A DNA stretch of 64,000 nt from Leisingera aquimarina DSM 24565. GTDB taxonomy: Bacteria; Pseudomonadota; Alphaproteobacteria; Rhodobacterales; Rhodobacteraceae. Shown here piece after piece: positions 1 through 8,003 of this stretch (positions within the stretch are counted from its first letter, which is position 1; each line of letters opens with the position of its first letter). The translations under genes and the position numbers were made by a program. The notes beneath the pieces were generated by a model that was given only the letters and a program-made list of their open reading frames with translations, did no database searches and was not told the origin of the DNA. The stretch spans positions 2,526,009 through 2,590,008 of the forward strand of contig NZ_KI421504.1 of NCBI RefSeq assembly GCF_000473165.1, given 5' to 3'.

Positions 1-1
1 C

Positions 2-934
2 ATCCTGATCCCGCCGTCGATTGTGATGGTGGTCTATGCCGCCGCCGTTGAAGTCTCGGTCGGCCGGATGTTCCTGGCCGGTGTCATTCCGGGCCTGATG
101 GCGGGTCTGATGCTGATGGTCACCATCTATGTGATGGCCAAGGTCAAGAACCTGCCCAAGGGCGAGTGGAACGGCTGGGGCGAGATCTTTGAGTCAGCGC
201 GAGACGCGGGCTGGGGCCTGTTCTTGATCGTGATTATCCTGGGCGGTATCTATGGCGGTATCTTCACCCCGACCGAGGCGGCAGCAGTGGCGGCTGTCTA
301 TGCTTTCTTCATCGCGAGCTTTGTCTACAAGGACATGGGGCCTCTGGCGAATGGCGAGGGCGAGGCGAAGACGCCGCTGTTGAAGAAACCCTATGCGCTG
401 CTGACTGCCTTCCTGCACAGCGACACCAAACATACGCTGTTCGAGGCGGGCAAACTGACGGTAACTCTGCTGTTCGTGATCGCCAATGCGCTGATCCTGA
501 AGCATGTTCTGACCGACGAGCAGGTGCCGCAGCAGATTGCCAGTGCGATGCTGTCGGCAGGCTTTGGCCCGGTGATGTTCCTGGTGATTGTGAACGTGAT
601 CCTGCTGATCGGCGGCCAGTTCATGGAGCCTTCGGGCCTGTTGGTGATCGTCGCGCCGCTGGTGTTCCCGATTGCGGTCGAGCTGGGCATTGATCCCATC
701 CACCTCGGCATCATCATGGTGGTGAATATGGAAATCGGGATGATTACCCCGCCGGTTGGCCTGAACCTGTTTGTGACCTCGGGTGTGGCGGGGATGCCGA
801 TGATGGGGGTGGTGCGCGCAGCTCTGCCCTTCCTGGCGGTGCTCTTCGTTTTCCTGATCATGATCACCTATATCCCCTGGCTGTCCACCGTTTTGCCAAA
901 CGCCGTGATGGGGCCGGAGATCATAACAAAGTAA
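2..934 (+). CDS. TRAP transporter large permease (DctM), 3' part only
   Basis: C-terminal part (about 310 residues) of the large membrane subunit of a tripartite ATP-independent periplasmic (TRAP) transporter, which moves small organic acids with sodium. The frame is open to the left edge, so the start lies outside the window. Visible signatures are TPTEAAAVAAVY after the first hydrophobic segments, EPSGLLVIVAPLVFPI, and the late motif GMITPPVGLNLFV, all typical of the DctM family. At least five hydrophobic helices are present. The gene ends just before a strong terminator. This is a separate transporter from the complete one at 51.6-56.1 kb, and the two C-termini differ clearly. Its substrate cannot be inferred. 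Confidence 0.93.
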   Translation: MLIPPSIVMVVYAAAVEVSVGRMFLAGVIPGLMAGLMLMVTIYVMAKVKNLPKGEWNGWGEIFESARDAGWGLFLIVIILGGIYGGIFTPTEAAAVAAVYAFFIASFVYKDMGPLANGEGEAKTPLLKKPYALLTAFLHSDTKHTLFEAGKLTVTLLFVIANALILKHVLTDEQVPQQIASAMLSAGFGPVMFLVIVNVILLIGGQFMEPSGLLVIVAPLVFPIAVELGIDPIHLGIIMVVNMEIGMITPPVGLNLFVTSGVAGMPMMGVVRAALPFLAVLFVFLIMITYIPWLSTVLPNAVMGPEIITK

Positions 935-949
935 GGCTTTGCAGAAAAG

Positions 950-983
950 AAAACGGCGCCCGGTTGTTCGGGCGCCGTTTTGC
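950..983 (+). terminator. Rho-independent terminator after the TRAP permease
   Basis: Perfect 13-bp inverted repeat (950-962 with 969-981, arm AAAACGGCGCCCG) with a 6-nt loop. The A-run and T-run at its two ends mean it could act in both directions, for the TRAP permease and for tpiA arriving from the right. Confidence 0.85.
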
Positions 984-989
984 GTTCTT

Positions 990-1037
990 GGCAAAATTCT
1001 TGGAAGAATTTTGCCAGGAAAATTCGAATTTTCTTGG
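990..1037. repeat. Dispersed double-hairpin repeat, copy 1
   Basis: Two adjacent AT-rich palindromes. The first is a perfect 12-bp inverted repeat (GGCAAAATTCTT at 990-1001, complement at 1004-1015). The second is AGGAAAATTCGAATTTTCTT at 1016-1035. A related pair, in opposite orientation, lies at 41454-41502 between ilvI and ilvH. The AT-rich arms stand out in a GC-rich genome. It sits directly after the tpiA stop codon. Confidence 0.75.
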
Positions 1038-1038
1038 C

Positions 1039-1788
1039 TCAGGGGGTTTCCAGAGCGGTGATGATCGGGGAAAAATCCGCGGCCTTCAGGCTGGCACCGC
1101 CCACAAGCGCGCCGTCGACGTTGGAGACGGCGAAGATTTCGCCTGCGTTTGATGGCTTGACCGAGCCGCCGTAGAGCAGGCGGACGGCCTCTGCGGTCTT
1201 CACCCCGAAACGGGTGGTGAGTTCGGCGCGCAGGAAGTTGTGCACTTCGGCAATTTGCTCCAGCGTCGGCACCTTGCCGGTGCCGATGGCCCAGACCGGT
1301 TCGTATGCCACAACAGTGTTTTCGCCGGTGGCAGAGGCCGGGACGGAACCTGCAAGCTGAGTGCCAACCACCTTCAGCGTGTCGCCGCCTTCGCGCTCGG
1401 ACAGGGTTTCACCGATGCAGATCACAGCGGTCAGGCCTTCTGCGAGGGCGGCTTCGGCTTTGGCGCAGATTTGAGCGTCAGTTTCGCCGTGATCGGCGCG
1501 GCGTTCGGAGTGGCCGAGGATCACGGCGGAGGCGCCTGCGTCCTGGAGCATGGCAGCTGAAAGATCGCCGGTATGGGCGCCCGCAGCATTAGCGTGGCAA
1601 TCCTGGCCGCCGATGGCGACGGCGCTGCCCTGGGCGGTGTCCGCAGCGCGCGACAACAGGCTTGCGGGCGGGCAGATCAGGATGTCCGCGGCCGGGTTCG
1701 CATGGTTTTCGGCCAGGGCTGCCAGTTCCGTGAGGCTTGCGCCGGTGCCGTTCATTTTCCAATTGCCTGCTGCCAGTTTCCGCCGCAT
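1039..1788 (-). CDS. tpiA: Triosephosphate isomerase
   Basis: Interconverts dihydroxyacetone phosphate and glyceraldehyde 3-phosphate in the cytoplasm (glycolysis and Entner-Doudoroff/gluconeogenesis). The start at 1788 gives 249 residues, the normal family length, and places AAGNWKMNG (substrate-binding Asn and Lys) at residues 6-14. A longer open frame upstream has no family match. The catalytic His lies in ILGHSERR, the catalytic Glu in [12 protein letters not shown], and the phosphate-binding loop in LYGGSVKP. All key residues are present. It is monocistronic as far as can be seen, downstream of the IscA-like gene on the same strand with about 150 bp between them. Confidence 0.97.
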   Translation of the reverse strand: MRRKLAAGNWKMNGTGASLTELAALAENHANPAADILICPPASLLSRAADTAQGSAVAIGGQDCHANAAGAHTGDLSAAMLQDAGASAVILGHSERRADHGETDAQICAKAEAALAEGLTAVICIGETLSEREGGDTLKVVGTQLAGSVPASATGENTVVAYEPVWAIGTGKVPTLEQIAEVHNFLRAELTTRFGVKTAEAVRLLYGGSVKPSNAGEIFAVSNVDGALVGGASLKAADFSPIITALETP

Positions 1789-1940
1789 GGGGATATGCCT
1801 CCGAGTGTCCTGTTTGGGCGTGACTGGTAGCACCGGCTGCAGAGCGGTGCAATTCGCTTGAAAGCTTTGGCCGGAAGAGGGCAGGCAGCAAGAAGGACGG
1901 GGAATGCCCCGCTCGGTGTATTCTTTCCTGGTGCGCCGGA

Positions 1941-2300
1941 TCAGGTGCCGGGCAGTTCCTTGAAGCTGATCGACTCGCCGCAGCCGCAGGCGTCCGTGAC
2001 GTTGGGGTTGTTGAACTTGAAACCGCTTTCCAGCAGCGTAACCTCATAGTCGATCTCAGTGCCGAACAGGAACATCTGCGCCATCGGCGCGATCAGGATG
2101 CGGGCGCCGTCCTGCTCCACCACCTCGTCGTTGGCGGAGGGCTCGTTGACATACTCCATGGTGTATTCCATGCCTGCACAGCCGCCTTTCTTGACGCCGA
2201 TGCGCAGGCCCGCGTGGCCGTCCTTGGCCATCAGCCTGGCGATCTGCGTTGCCGCTTTGGGCGTCATGGTGACAGCCTGCTTGCCGGGAATGCCGAACAT
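1941..2300 (-). CDS. HesB/IscA-type iron-sulfur assembly protein
   Basis: A 119-residue A-type carrier that passes Fe-S clusters to apoproteins. The three conserved cysteines are visible: C41 (GGCAG) and the pair C105/C107 (ACGCGES) near the C-terminus. The fold-typical MTPKAATQI start and GFKFNNPNV segment are present. It could be the SufA or the ErpA-type member; the short sequence does not settle which. A SufT-like gene lies 2.8 kb upstream on the same strand. In related genomes these belong to the end of the suf gene set, so the glycerophosphodiesterase and the insertion sequence probably separate what was once a closer pair (inference). Confidence 0.92.
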   Translation of the reverse strand: MFGIPGKQAVTMTPKAATQIARLMAKDGHAGLRIGVKKGGCAGMEYTMEYVNEPSANDEVVEQDGARILIAPMAQMFLFGTEIDYEVTLLESGFKFNNPNVTDACGCGESISFKELPGT

Positions 2301-2457
2301 GGGTTTCTCCTTACACTTAATCCCTATCTAGGGCCGGTGCTACCGCGGCTCAACCCCGCAAATGTCCAGACAGGCAGGTAACATGCATTCTGTATGCGGA
2401 TTTTTATGGCCGGAGCGGCCTGAAACCTGCGCTGCCGCCTTTCGCGGGCTGATGGTG

Positions 2458-3660
2458 TCACAGCCCCATGCAATTTGCATAGTAGGTGACGGTGGCAGGC
2501 CAGTCGGAGAAAACGCCTTTGACGCCTGCGTCCTGTGCCAGAACGTCCAGCAATTGGTAATACATGCCATCGCAGGGGGAGAGATCTGCGAGTGACTGAA
2601 AGTACCATTCGCCACCTTGCAGCGGGCCGGAGCGTTCCAGCGTCCAGGTGATCAGCCTGAGCCCGGCGGATTTGGCGGCAATGGCATAGGCGGAAGGGAC
2701 AATGCGGCCGCCCTGCACGGTCACCAGCATCCACAGAGGCGGCGCCAGGTAGTTGACGCCCTGCGCGTGCAACTCCGCGAAGTCATAGGGGAAGGTGGCC
2801 GGGTCGGTGTGATCGAACCCCTCGTGCCGATAACTGGCGTCGAGCAGCACCGCTTGGCGGCCGAATTCCGGTTCGTGTTCGATCCAGTAGAGGATATCGT
2901 CCAGGCTGAAGCTTTGCACCCAGACGTCGGCGGGCGGGATGCCGGCGGTTTTGTAGTCATCGATCAGTTTTTGTGCAAAATCCGCCTGTGTGAAGCCGTT
3001 GAAGGGCATCGGGACCGCGGGGGCCTTCAGCTCGGGCATGAATTTGACGCCGAGGTCCCGGAACAGAGCGATTGAGTCCGCATGGGTCAGGGTTCGGACG
3101 TTGCCGGAGTAAAGCGTGCTGCGCCAGGAGGGGAGGCCGCCTTGATAGTCCTGCGGGGTGGCGGCAAAGGGGTTGGCGCTGTCCATTTTCGGGCGCAGGC
3201 TGCGGAATTCTTCCAGGGTCAGCTCGGAGCTGCGGCATTCGGCGCTGGCGGGGGAGGCGCCTGCCGCCGGGGTAAACGGTTTAATGCAGCGGTCCGCGAG
3301 CGGAGAGGTCAGGATATCCGTGGTTCGGTGCAGGTCGTTCTGCGCATGGCGGCAGACCAGTTCCAGGTCGCGGGTGAAGGTGACGTCGCATTCCAGAATG
3401 CCCGCGCCCATGGCGGCGGCGGCCTGGTATCCTTCGGCGGTGTGTTCGGGGAACATCAGCGGCGCGCCGCGGTGGCCGATGGAGAAGTCCGTGCGCGCCG
3501 GGGTCTGGCCTGCGCAGGCCTGCAGCCTGTCCTTGAGCGCACCTTCGGGCAGTTGGCTGATCAGATAGGCCGGGCGCGGGCCGTAGCTGAGGGCCGGAGG
3601 GTCCGCAGTGCCGGGGGCGGGAAGCAGCAGCAGGGCTGCAGACAGCAGGGCATGGCGCAT
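2458..3660 (-). CDS. Periplasmic glycerophosphodiester phosphodiesterase
   Basis: A 400-residue GlpQ-type enzyme predicted to hydrolyse glycerophosphodiesters to glycerol 3-phosphate and an alcohol. The N-terminus (MRHALLSAALLLLPAPGTAD) is a clear secretion signal, so it acts in the periplasm. Catalytic signatures of the GDPD TIM barrel are present: IGHRGAP (H63, R64), E72, ECDV (E90, D92) and H105 in CRHAQND. A Ca/Mg-dependent mechanism follows from the family. An IS3 element begins about 65 bp upstream of the start codon, so the native promoter may have been displaced; whether the gene is still expressed is uncertain. Confidence 0.93.
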   Translation of the reverse strand: MRHALLSAALLLLPAPGTADPPALSYGPRPAYLISQLPEGALKDRLQACAGQTPARTDFSIGHRGAPLMFPEHTAEGYQAAAAMGAGILECDVTFTRDLELVCRHAQNDLHRTTDILTSPLADRCIKPFTPAAGASPASAECRSSELTLEEFRSLRPKMDSANPFAATPQDYQGGLPSWRSTLYSGNVRTLTHADSIALFRDLGVKFMPELKAPAVPMPFNGFTQADFAQKLIDDYKTAGIPPADVWVQSFSLDDILYWIEHEPEFGRQAVLLDASYRHEGFDHTDPATFPYDFAELHAQGVNYLAPPLWMLVTVQGGRIVPSAYAIAAKSAGLRLITWTLERSGPLQGGEWYFQSLADLSPCDGMYYQLLDVLAQDAGVKGVFSDWPATVTYYANCMGL

Positions 3661-3792
3661 GGGGGGCTCCAGGTCTAGGGCTGCCGCACCTTAGGCCCGC
3701 GGGCCAGAAAATGAAAAGACCTCCTGAACTGGCCCCCTTTTCGATCGGACACCTCGGCCTGAGCCTGGAGGCTTAAGGATAACCTTAAGCAC

Positions 3793-4220
3793 ATGCGTCT
3801 GAGATTGAAATCATCACCGACGGCGGCCGCCGTCGCGGCGCTGGTCTGCGGCTGATAAGCTGCGGATCGTGGAAGAGACCTTGTATGACGGCGAGAGCAT
3901 TTCCGCCGTTGCGCGGCGCAATGGCGTGGCGCCCAATCTGCAGTATCGTTGGCGCAAACTGATGCTTGAAGGGGGGCAGTACCGCCGTGACAGGAGACGA
4001 CAGTGTCACCCGCTGACCGGCAGGCGATTTGGTAAAGCCAAATCTGCCGAGAGGGGTCAACAAGACGGTGCGGGAGATGGAGGCTCGCATCCGGGAGCTC
4101 GAACGCCAGCTCGGGCGCAAAACGCTTGAAGTCGAGATCCTGAAGGAAGCGCTCGACAAGTCACGGTTAAAAAAACCGGCCTTGCTTGCGCAGTCGCTGA
4201 AACGGGACGATTTGCCATGA
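3793..4220 (+). pseudogene. IS3-family orfA, frame-disrupted
   Basis: Helix-turn-helix subunit of the transposase. The recognisable pieces lie in different frames: EIEIITDGGRRR at the start, then WSAADKLRIVEETLYDG and VAPNLQYRWRKLMLEGG from about 3840 to 3976, then a leucine-zipper-like part (EARIRELERQLGRK, VEILKEALDKSR) in a third frame up to the stop at 4218-4220. At least two indels are needed to explain this. A 46-bp nested palindrome (4014-4059) sits where the last frame change occurs. An A7 run (4169-4175) near the 3' end resembles the frameshift window of IS3 elements. The stop overlaps the orfB start (ATGA). Confidence 0.8.
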
Positions 4221-5008
4221 AAGCCGTCACTGAAACTTTGGGCGTGTCCCGCTCGAACCTGCACAAACGGCTGAGTGGGAGCGCGACGCCGCATATCGAA
4301 CGGCTGGTGGCAAAGCGCCCGACCTATGGCTGCCGCCGGATTACGGCGGTTCTGAACCGGGAACTCAGGACCGCAGGGCTCGCGCCTGTGAACCGCAAGC
4401 GCGTCGATCGCATCATGAAAAACAACAACCTGCTGTTGCAGCGATCCGGGTTCGACCGGCCCGAGCGCCGCCATGACGGCAAGGCCGTGATGATGCGCTC
4501 GAACTTGCGCTGGTGCAGCGATGGGGTGGAATTCACCTGCTGGAATGGCAATGTCATCCGGGCAGCCTTCCTGATCGATGCCCATGGCCGCGAGATCATC
4601 TCCTGGCGCGCCGTGGCAAATGCCGGGATCCGCGGCTCGGATGTGCGTGACATGCTGCTGGAGGCTGTCGAGAAACGCTTGGGCACATACCGCGCGCCCG
4701 AGGTGATCGAGGTGCTCTCCGACAACGGCAGCGCTTACACGGCGAAGGGCACCCGCATCTTTGCCCGCCAGCTCGGCTCGAAGCCCTGCTTCACACCGGC
4801 CGCCAGCCCGCAGTCCGACGGCATGTCAGAAGCTTTTGTGAAAACGCTGAAGCGAGACTGCGTCCGGGTCAATCCACTGCCTAACGCTGAAACTGTTCTG
4901 TCATTGATAGGAAAACGGATCGAAGACTATACCGAAAACCATCCGCATTCCGGCTTGATATGGCGCTCGCCCCGCGAGTTCATTAGAGCCAAAACCGAAA
5001 CCGCTTAG
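4217..5008 (+). CDS. IS3-family transposase orfB (DDE integrase)
   Basis: A 263-residue rve-type catalytic subunit. The DDE residues are visible in RWCSDGVEFTC (first D), EVLSDNGSAYTA (second D) and QSDGMSEAFVKTLKRD (E). The C-terminal PHSGLIWRSPREFIR motif is typical of the IS2 group. The N-terminal region (GVSRSNLHKRLSGSATP followed by HIERLVAKRPTYG) looks slightly short compared with relatives, which may be a small deletion. It normally needs fusion with orfA by frameshifting; because orfA is broken, this copy is unlikely to move on its own. Confidence 0.9.
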   Translation: MKAVTETLGVSRSNLHKRLSGSATPHIERLVAKRPTYGCRRITAVLNRELRTAGLAPVNRKRVDRIMKNNNLLLQRSGFDRPERRHDGKAVMMRSNLRWCSDGVEFTCWNGNVIRAAFLIDAHGREIISWRAVANAGIRGSDVRDMLLEAVEKRLGTYRAPEVIEVLSDNGSAYTAKGTRIFARQLGSKPCFTPAASPQSDGMSEAFVKTLKRDCVRVNPLPNAETVLSLIGKRIEDYTENHPHSGLIWRSPREFIRAKTETA

Positions 5009-5080
5009 GTGTCCGGTTGAACGGGGGCTGGATCACCCCCGCAGATGCAGGGGCCGGATCCGGGCACAGGGTATGCGGGC

Positions 5081-5443
5081 TTACATGAAGCCCAGTTCCA
5101 GGCGGGCCTCGTCGGACATCATCTCCATGCCCCAGGGCGGCTCCCAGGTGAGTTCGACGTCAACAGTTTTCACCCCCGGCACCGGCGAGATGGCGTCGAC
5201 GAGCCAGCCCGGCATCTCGCCCGCGACCGGGCAGCCCGGTGCGGTCAGGGTCATGATGATTTTGACGTCGTTCTCGTCGTTGATGTCGATCGTGTAGATC
5301 AGGCCCAGCTCGTAGATGTTCACCGGGATTTCCGGGTCATAGACGGAGCGGCAGGCGTCGGTCACGGCCTCGTACAGCGGGTGGCTGACGGAGGAGGGCG
5401 CGATTAGCGGTGCGCCTTCAAGCGGTTCGGAAGGGTTGGTCAT
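5081..5443 (-). CDS. sufT: SufT-like DUF59/MIP18 metal-sulfur assembly factor
   Basis: A 120-residue MIP18-family (DUF59) protein implicated in maturation of Fe-S proteins. The family core YDPEIPVNIYELGLIY lies at residues 35-50, and the conserved cysteine is C71 in TAPGCPVAG. The hydrophilic first 20 residues are variable in this family. The start at 5443 has a GA-rich stretch upstream. The stop codon is 46 bp from the right end of the IS element. With the IscA-like gene downstream on the same strand, it looks like the tail of a suf-type gene set whose main part is not in the window. Confidence 0.9.
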   Translation of the reverse strand: MTNPSEPLEGAPLIAPSSVSHPLYEAVTDACRSVYDPEIPVNIYELGLIYTIDINDENDVKIIMTLTAPGCPVAGEMPGWLVDAISPVPGVKTVDVELTWEPPWGMEMMSDEARLELGFM

Positions 5444-5689
5444 GAGGATTCCGGTCTGATATTCCGACGGTTTATATAGGGAATGTACGGCCCGGCGTCC
5501 AGAGGCGGCGCACGCTGCAGCGGGAATGTTCTGTTAATCACTCTTTCGTGAAAATTTGATTTGATGGGGTGAGCGCGCTAAATTGTGGTTCCCCCACGAT
5601 GATTTCGTAAACGCTGCCCGAAGGTTGCGGGCCGTGCGCCGGTGTCCGGCCACGGAGCTGCTGTGTGCGGGCAGGAGCGGAGAGAGGCC

Positions 5690-6460
5690 ATGCCAGGGAA
5701 AACTGCGACCCGCAGATGTGCGAACGCCGCTGCCCTTGTGCTTGCGGGCAGCTGCCTGGCTGCGGCCGGCACGGCGGGAGAGGCCCGGGCACAGGGAGCG
5801 TGGCGCTGGCAGCTGACGCCCTTTGTGCTGGCGCCATCGGTAGAGGGCACAACCGAGCTGGGGCAGGCAGGTGGCGGTCTGTCGATTGATGCGGGCGATG
5901 TTTTCGATGAGCTGCAGGCCGGCGGGATGCTGGCGTTCGAGGGGCGCCACAGCAGCCGTTTCGGATTCCGGCTGCGCTATGCGGTGATGGATTCGGACCG
6001 CACAGCGCAAAGCGCTGCGGGCGCGGTGGCTGCAGCCTATGACCAGAACATGGCTGAGGCGGTAGTGACCTACAGCTTCGACCAGGGGCGGGACCGGTTT
6101 GAGGTCTTTGGCGGGCTGCGCCACTGGGATGTGGAGGTGACGGCAAATCTGCCGGGCGGCGCGGTGCGGCGCGGCGGCACATGGACCGATCCGATTGCGG
6201 GGCTGCGCTGGGAGCGGCGCCTGTCGCCGCGGTTCAGTGTTTCCCTGGAGGGCGATATCGGCGGCTTTGGCGTCGGGTCGGATCAAAGCTGGTCCGCCAT
6301 GGGCGGGCTGATTTATGACCGCTGGGAGCGGGCCTCGATCTATGTGATGTACCGCGGGCTGGGGGTGGAGTATCAGGGTGGCATCCGCGGCACGGACAGC
6401 TTTTTCCGCCATGATGCGGTGACGCACGGGCTGCTGGCGGGGCTGGGTTTCAGGTTCTGA
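5690..6460 (+). CDS. Predicted outer-membrane beta-barrel protein, function unknown
   Basis: 256 residues from the ATG at 5690, chosen because a GGAGAGAGG-type ribosome site precedes it and it begins a good signal peptide (positively charged start, then AAALVLAGSCLAAAGTAGEARAQ). The mature part alternates hydrophobic and polar residues, is rich in Gly/Tyr/Trp/Arg, and ends in GLGFRF with a terminal Phe, the usual signature of outer-membrane barrels. Aromatic strand-like pieces recur (FGFRLRYAVM, YVMYRGLGVEY). I do not recognise a specific family; it may be a small porin-like or structural barrel. It is transcribed away from the SufT gene. Confidence 0.75.
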   Translation: MPGKTATRRCANAAALVLAGSCLAAAGTAGEARAQGAWRWQLTPFVLAPSVEGTTELGQAGGGLSIDAGDVFDELQAGGMLAFEGRHSSRFGFRLRYAVMDSDRTAQSAAGAVAAAYDQNMAEAVVTYSFDQGRDRFEVFGGLRHWDVEVTANLPGGAVRRGGTWTDPIAGLRWERRLSPRFSVSLEGDIGGFGVGSDQSWSAMGGLIYDRWERASIYVMYRGLGVEYQGGIRGTDSFFRHDAVTHGLLAGLGFRF

Positions 6461-6540
6461 CACTAGCCGTACCGCATGGGCCGTGCCGCATTGGCCGGGC
6501 CGCGGTGATGCGCAGCCCGGCCTGTTGTCAGCCAGTGTTG

Positions 6541-6819
6541 TCAGTCGTTGATGTCGTGGTTGAAGGTCTTCACCTGGCCCTTGGGCAGGGCAAAAAAGCG
6601 GCGCATCACCAGCCAGGCCGCCAGCGACAGCACCGCAAAGATCAGCAACAGCGGCGGCAGGCTGAGGCCGGCGCCGGCCAGCAGCAGCAAGCTGACCGCA
6701 GCGGCGCCGATGGCAAAGCCGAGAAAGACAAAGCCGGGTGCCAGAACCTCCAGTATGGCCAGCACCAGCGCCGCGGCGCCCCACACCCACCACAGGGCCC
6801 AGAACGGCATGTCCATCAT
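6541..6819 (-). CDS. Short NfeD-like membrane protein
   Basis: 92 residues with two or three hydrophobic helices (ALWWVWGAAALVLAILEVL, FVFLGFAIGAAAVSLLLLAG, LLLIFAVLSLAAWLVM), followed by only a short tail. It matches the small, membrane-only NfeD type that is co-transcribed with SPFH-domain proteins. Its start codon overlaps the stop of the upstream SPFH gene by 4 bp, so the two are translationally coupled and probably form one membrane complex. The OB-fold domain of longer NfeD proteins is missing or minimal, as is common in this pairing. Confidence 0.85.
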   Translation of the reverse strand: MMDMPFWALWWVWGAAALVLAILEVLAPGFVFLGFAIGAAAVSLLLLAGAGLSLPPLLLIFAVLSLAAWLVMRRFFALPKGQVKTFNHDIND

Positions 6820-7706
6820 TTGCCCCCTTTCAGCAGGTTGAAGGCGTTGCCAAAGGCCTCCAGCGCGTGGGCGGGAACCAGGATGGTCTGATTGCCCGCG
6901 CCCTTGCCGAGCGCATTCAGCGATTCCACCTGTTTCAGCGCGACCTGATACTGTGCTGCCTCGATACCGTTTTCACGGATCGCCTTGGCGACGACTTCGG
7001 TGGCATAGGCCTCGGCCTCGGCCTGGATGCGGCGGGCCTTGGCGGTCTGTTCGGCGGCATAAAGCTCGGCGTCGGCGTTCAGCTCGACGGCGCGTTTCGC
7101 GCCTTCGGCCTCGGTTACCTGGGCGCGGCGGGCGCGTTCGGCGTTCAGCTGCTGCAGCATCGCGTCGCGGGTGGCCTGGTCCAGATTCACATCCAGGATC
7201 TCGGCGCGGGTCACCTCGATGCCCCAGTCATCGACGGCGCTTTCGACCGAATGCTGGATTTGCCCGATCAGCTGCGAGCGGTTGGATTGCACCTCGTCCA
7301 GATCCATCTTGCCGATCTCGGCCCGCACGATGCCGGCCACAGTGGTGGCAATGGCGCCGTCCACATCGCGGATCCGGTAGACGGTCTTTTCCGGTTCCAG
7401 AATGCGGTAGAACACCGATGTGTCGATCTGCACCAGCACGTTGTCCTTGGTGATGGCGTCCTGGGTGGCATTCGGGAGCTGGCGTTCCAGGATCGACACC
7501 TTGTGGCGGGCCACATCCAGGAACGGCACGATGAAGTTGATGCCCGGCCCCAGCACTGAATGCAGGCGGCCGAACCGTTCGATCACGTATTTTTCGGACT
7601 GCGGCACGATGCGCACCCCCTTCAGCACTACGATGATCAGCAGCACCGCACCCAGCAAATACAGCAGGTTGCTGGATAGGAGGTCCAGAATCAGGTCTTC
7701 GTTCAT
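6816..7706 (-). CDS. SPFH/band 7 (stomatin-like, QmcA-type) membrane protein
   Basis: 296 residues from the ATG at 7706, which has a strong AAAGGA ribosome site. One N-terminal membrane segment (about residues 10-28) is followed by the SPFH domain (GVRIVPQSEKYVIERFGR onward) and a coiled coil rich in Ala/Glu (AEAEAYATEVVAKA). Members form ring or cage-like scaffolds in the inner membrane, often with NfeD partners and membrane proteases. The frame stays open upstream to a TTG at 7883 through a 12-bp tandem repeat; I judge that extension non-coding, though it is in frame and free of stops. Confidence 0.9.
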   Translation of the reverse strand: MNEDLILDLLSSNLLYLLGAVLLIIVVLKGVRIVPQSEKYVIERFGRLHSVLGPGINFIVPFLDVARHKVSILERQLPNATQDAITKDNVLVQIDTSVFYRILEPEKTVYRIRDVDGAIATTVAGIVRAEIGKMDLDEVQSNRSQLIGQIQHSVESAVDDWGIEVTRAEILDVNLDQATRDAMLQQLNAERARRAQVTEAEGAKRAVELNADAELYAAEQTAKARRIQAEAEAYATEVVAKAIRENGIEAAQYQVALKQVESLNALGKGAGNQTILVPAHALEAFGNAFNLLKGGK

Positions 7707-7800
7707 CAAAAATTCCTTTGGTTGTTCTGCGGCGGCGGCTGGTTCGCCGGGCTGGGCGAGCGTGGCCGAGGTCTGCGGCCCGCTGAGTGACTGTAACTCA

Positions 7801-7872
7801 CCGGTCAATTCACCGGCAAAGGTACTGGGTGGACCGTTGGGTAATTCACTGGGCAACCCACCGGGTGATTTG
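7801..7872. repeat. 12-bp degenerate tandem repeat (six units)
   Basis: Six consecutive 12-bp units start at 7801, 7813, 7825, 7837, 7849 and 7861. Each begins C/T-C/T-GG and several end AATTCA or similar (CCGGTCAATTCA, TTGGGTAATTCA). The exact period is a multiple of three and lies in frame upstream of the SPFH gene. It is part of the roughly 300-bp gap 7707-8003, where I see no other gene. Confidence 0.7.
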
Positions 7873-8003
7873 GCTTTGTTCAACGGAGCGCCCTGTTGTG
7901 TGCAGTGGTATGCAGATGTGTTTTGCGGCGGCGGTCTTCAAGACTTCTATGGGCGCGGGCGAGGGCGGCTGGCAAGCCCTGAAAGCAGGGCTGCCGTGCC
8001 GGT

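Larger units (their letters stand above)
3725..5035 (+). mobile_element. IS3-family (IS2-group-like) insertion sequence
   Basis: About 1.3 kb. The imperfect terminal inverted repeats begin TGAACTGGCCCCC on the left and read TGATCCAGCCCCC inward from the right, both ending in GGACACCT. This resembles the IS2 group. Flanks are CCTCC (3720-3724) and CCCCC (5036-5040), a possible 5-bp target duplication with one mismatch. Inside the left end is a perfect 8-bp inverted repeat (GCTTAAGG...CCTTAAGC, 3771-3790) just before orfA, likely the element's control region. orfA is frame-disrupted while orfB is open, so the copy is probably inactive. Confidence 0.88.

Noticed and set aside
3785-4585. Minus-strand frame of 266 codons across the insertion sequence
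   Set aside because: Antisense to the transposase frames; no domain.
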